Shown here piece after piece: positions 32,820 through 33,878 of a stretch of DNA of 33,878 nucleotides. The stretch is taken from positions 1 through 33,878 of the forward strand of contig JAMQPI010000248.1 in NCBI GenBank assembly GCA_023717565.1. Direction: 5' to 3'. Each line of letters opens with the position of its first letter. The stretch's first letter is position 1. A program made the translations under genes and the position numbers. Under the pieces are notes generated by a model. The model did no database searches. It worked only from the letters and a program-made list of their open reading frames with translations, and had not been told where the DNA came from. This DNA comes from Pyrinomonadaceae bacterium (GTDB lineage Bacteria > Acidobacteriota > Blastocatellia > Pyrinomonadales > Pyrinomonadaceae).

Positions 32820-33878
32820 ATGATCAAACAAGTCAATTTCAACCATCGTCTTCTCTTAATGAGCGTTTTGACAATCGCGGTGACGATCTTGTCCCTGGGG
32901 ATCAGTAGCGGCTGGGTCACCAGTGCAAACGACGATGGCAATCTCCTGCGGCACACTCTCACAAGTAATGCATCCCGCGCCTCCCTAGTCTCCGAAGGCG
33001 ATTGGATATTTCCCGGAGAGTACGAGAGCCATCAGGCCATGTGGATGCTCTGGCCGGTATTCGAGAACAAGGCAGGCTTTCCCTCCACTGAGGTTGTGAG
33101 CGACATGGTCCACGCGATGCGCGGACACGTCCCGGTAAATCTCGCGGTGCAGGACGCCTACGACGAAGCTGCCGCCAGGAATTTCATGATGGATCGAGGA
33201 GTGCCCCTCAATCACGTCCACTTCTATCATCTCGAACACGGCGACCTCTGGGCTCGTGACATGGGCCCGCAGTTCACGCGAAGCCGGTCCGGGCGACTGC
33301 GTATCAACGATTGGAACTTCAACATGTGGGGCCACGAGGAACCTAACAGCGATTTGAGTCTTTTCGACGAGGACTTTGACCGAACTGTTGCCTCCACCAT
33401 CAGGGTGCCGGTGCTTGATTCGTCAGCCGGACCAGGCACCGGCGTGCGTTTGATTCACGAGGGTGGCAGTGCGTCGCACAACGGACACGGGACGCTGATT
33501 GCCGTTGAATCAGTCGTCATGCAACGAAACCTTGGGCCGAACCGTTTCTGCGGTGGACAGGCTCCCGTGACCGACTTCAGCCAGCCGAATACGTACGCAC
33601 CGAACCCGGATTGGGCGGCGTGCAAGTTCCTTGTCGAGAACGAGTATCGGCGGATGCTGGGCGTCGAGAAAGTCATCTGGATCCCCACCGGAGTCATCGA
33701 GGACACGGGAACGTTTCGCGGCGCGCTCGGGAAACACATCCAGGTGCCGAGCGTCGACGGCATCAACATCCCGCACGCCGGGGTTTACACACTCTTCACC
33801 ACCAACGGACATCCTGACCAGTTCCTCCGGTTTGTCACTCCCAACAAGGTTGTGCTGGCAGAAGTAAACGTGTCGAGC
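32820..33878 (+). CDS. Secreted agmatine/peptidylarginine deiminase-family protein, partial
   Basis: An incomplete ORF of 353 codons that runs off the right edge, so it is missing from the ORF track. The N-terminus is a signal peptide (MIKQVNFNHRLLLMSVLTIAV...). From about residue 64 the pattern of the guanidino-modifying (PAD_porph) family follows: FPGEYESHQAMWMLWP, the substrate-binding WARD (144-147), EGGSASHNGHG, and the catalytic-His-like GHPDQFLRF near 330. The catalytic Cys is beyond the edge. Related enzymes hydrolyse agmatine to N-carbamoylputrescine or citrullinate peptidyl-arginine; export makes a peptidyl or extracellular role more likely than a cytoplasmic one. AGGGG lies about 6 nt before the ATG. 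Confidence 0.88.
   Translation, partial: MIKQVNFNHRLLLMSVLTIAVTILSLGISSGWVTSANDDGNLLRHTLTSNASRASLVSEGDWIFPGEYESHQAMWMLWPVFENKAGFPSTEVVSDMVHAMRGHVPVNLAVQDAYDEAAARNFMMDRGVPLNHVHFYHLEHGDLWARDMGPQFTRSRSGRLRINDWNFNMWGHEEPNSDLSLFDEDFDRTVASTIRVPVLDSSAGPGTGVRLIHEGGSASHNGHGTLIAVESVVMQRNLGPNRFCGGQAPVTDFSQPNTYAPNPDWAACKFLVENEYRRMLGVEKVIWIPTGVIEDTGTFRGALGKHIQVPSVDGINIPHAGVYTLFTTNGHPDQFLRFVTPNKVVLAEVNVSS

Overview
The window looks like chromosome of a GC-rich, Gram-negative-type bacterium. I infer an Acidobacteriota member, possibly class Blastocatellia. The grounds are the gene mix (zinc-ribbon/FHA Ser/Thr kinases, bacillithiol genes, a sigma factor/membrane protein/CHAT-TPR cassette, long secreted proteins of unknown function) and the abundant intergenic inverted repeats. 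No rRNA, tRNA, CRISPR array, phage gene or transposase was seen, so the placement is inference only.

Layout. 1-1948 (minus): a MacA-like membrane fusion protein translationally coupled to a MacB/LolD-type ABC ATPase that runs off the left edge. 2217-7060 (plus): a phospho-signalling cluster with a zinc-ribbon FHA protein, a zinc-ribbon Ser/Thr kinase with C-terminal FHA, an RDD membrane protein and an FHA-GAF-PP2C phosphatase. 7184-8476: a small membrane protein (minus) and a BshB1-type deacetylase (plus). 8625-12785 (minus): two tandem secreted paralogues of unknown function. 13038-13604: an Nfu iron-sulfur scaffold. 13915-18850 (minus): sigma factor, single-pass anti-sigma-like protein, and a secreted TPR-CHAT protein. 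19203-25055 (plus): bshA, selB, two small membrane proteins and a GH5-like lipoprotein. 25216-27538 (minus): a membrane glycosyltransferase and an HXXEE protein. 27610-30083 (plus): an APC permease coupled to a PLP aminotransferase. 30242-32059 (minus): a secreted protein of unknown function and hemB. 32820-end: a secreted agmatine/peptidylarginine deiminase-family protein, cut by the right edge.

The non-coding DNA is unusually structured. All four convergent gene junctions carry an inverted repeat, three of them long. Two of these are copies of one palindromic element with 34-38 bp arms that keeps a short open frame across its loop. A family of 7-bp direct repeats (ACTGACC/ACTGACA type) forms another junction hairpin and also abuts the start codon of bshA. 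A roughly 348-bp near-palindrome lies between hemB and the deiminase gene. Between nfu and the CHAT gene, a near-consensus plus-strand promoter is followed about 55 bp later by an intrinsic-terminator-like hairpin, with no gene between, which suggests a small RNA of roughly 85 nt.

How the genes work together. Bacillithiol synthesis is represented by its first two steps (bshA, bshB1), about 11 kb apart; bshC is not in the window. SelB implies selenocysteine use in this organism. The sigma/anti-sigma/CHAT unit and the FHA/kinase/phosphatase unit are the two clear signalling modules. The tandem secreted paralogues and the repeat elements are the least explained parts.
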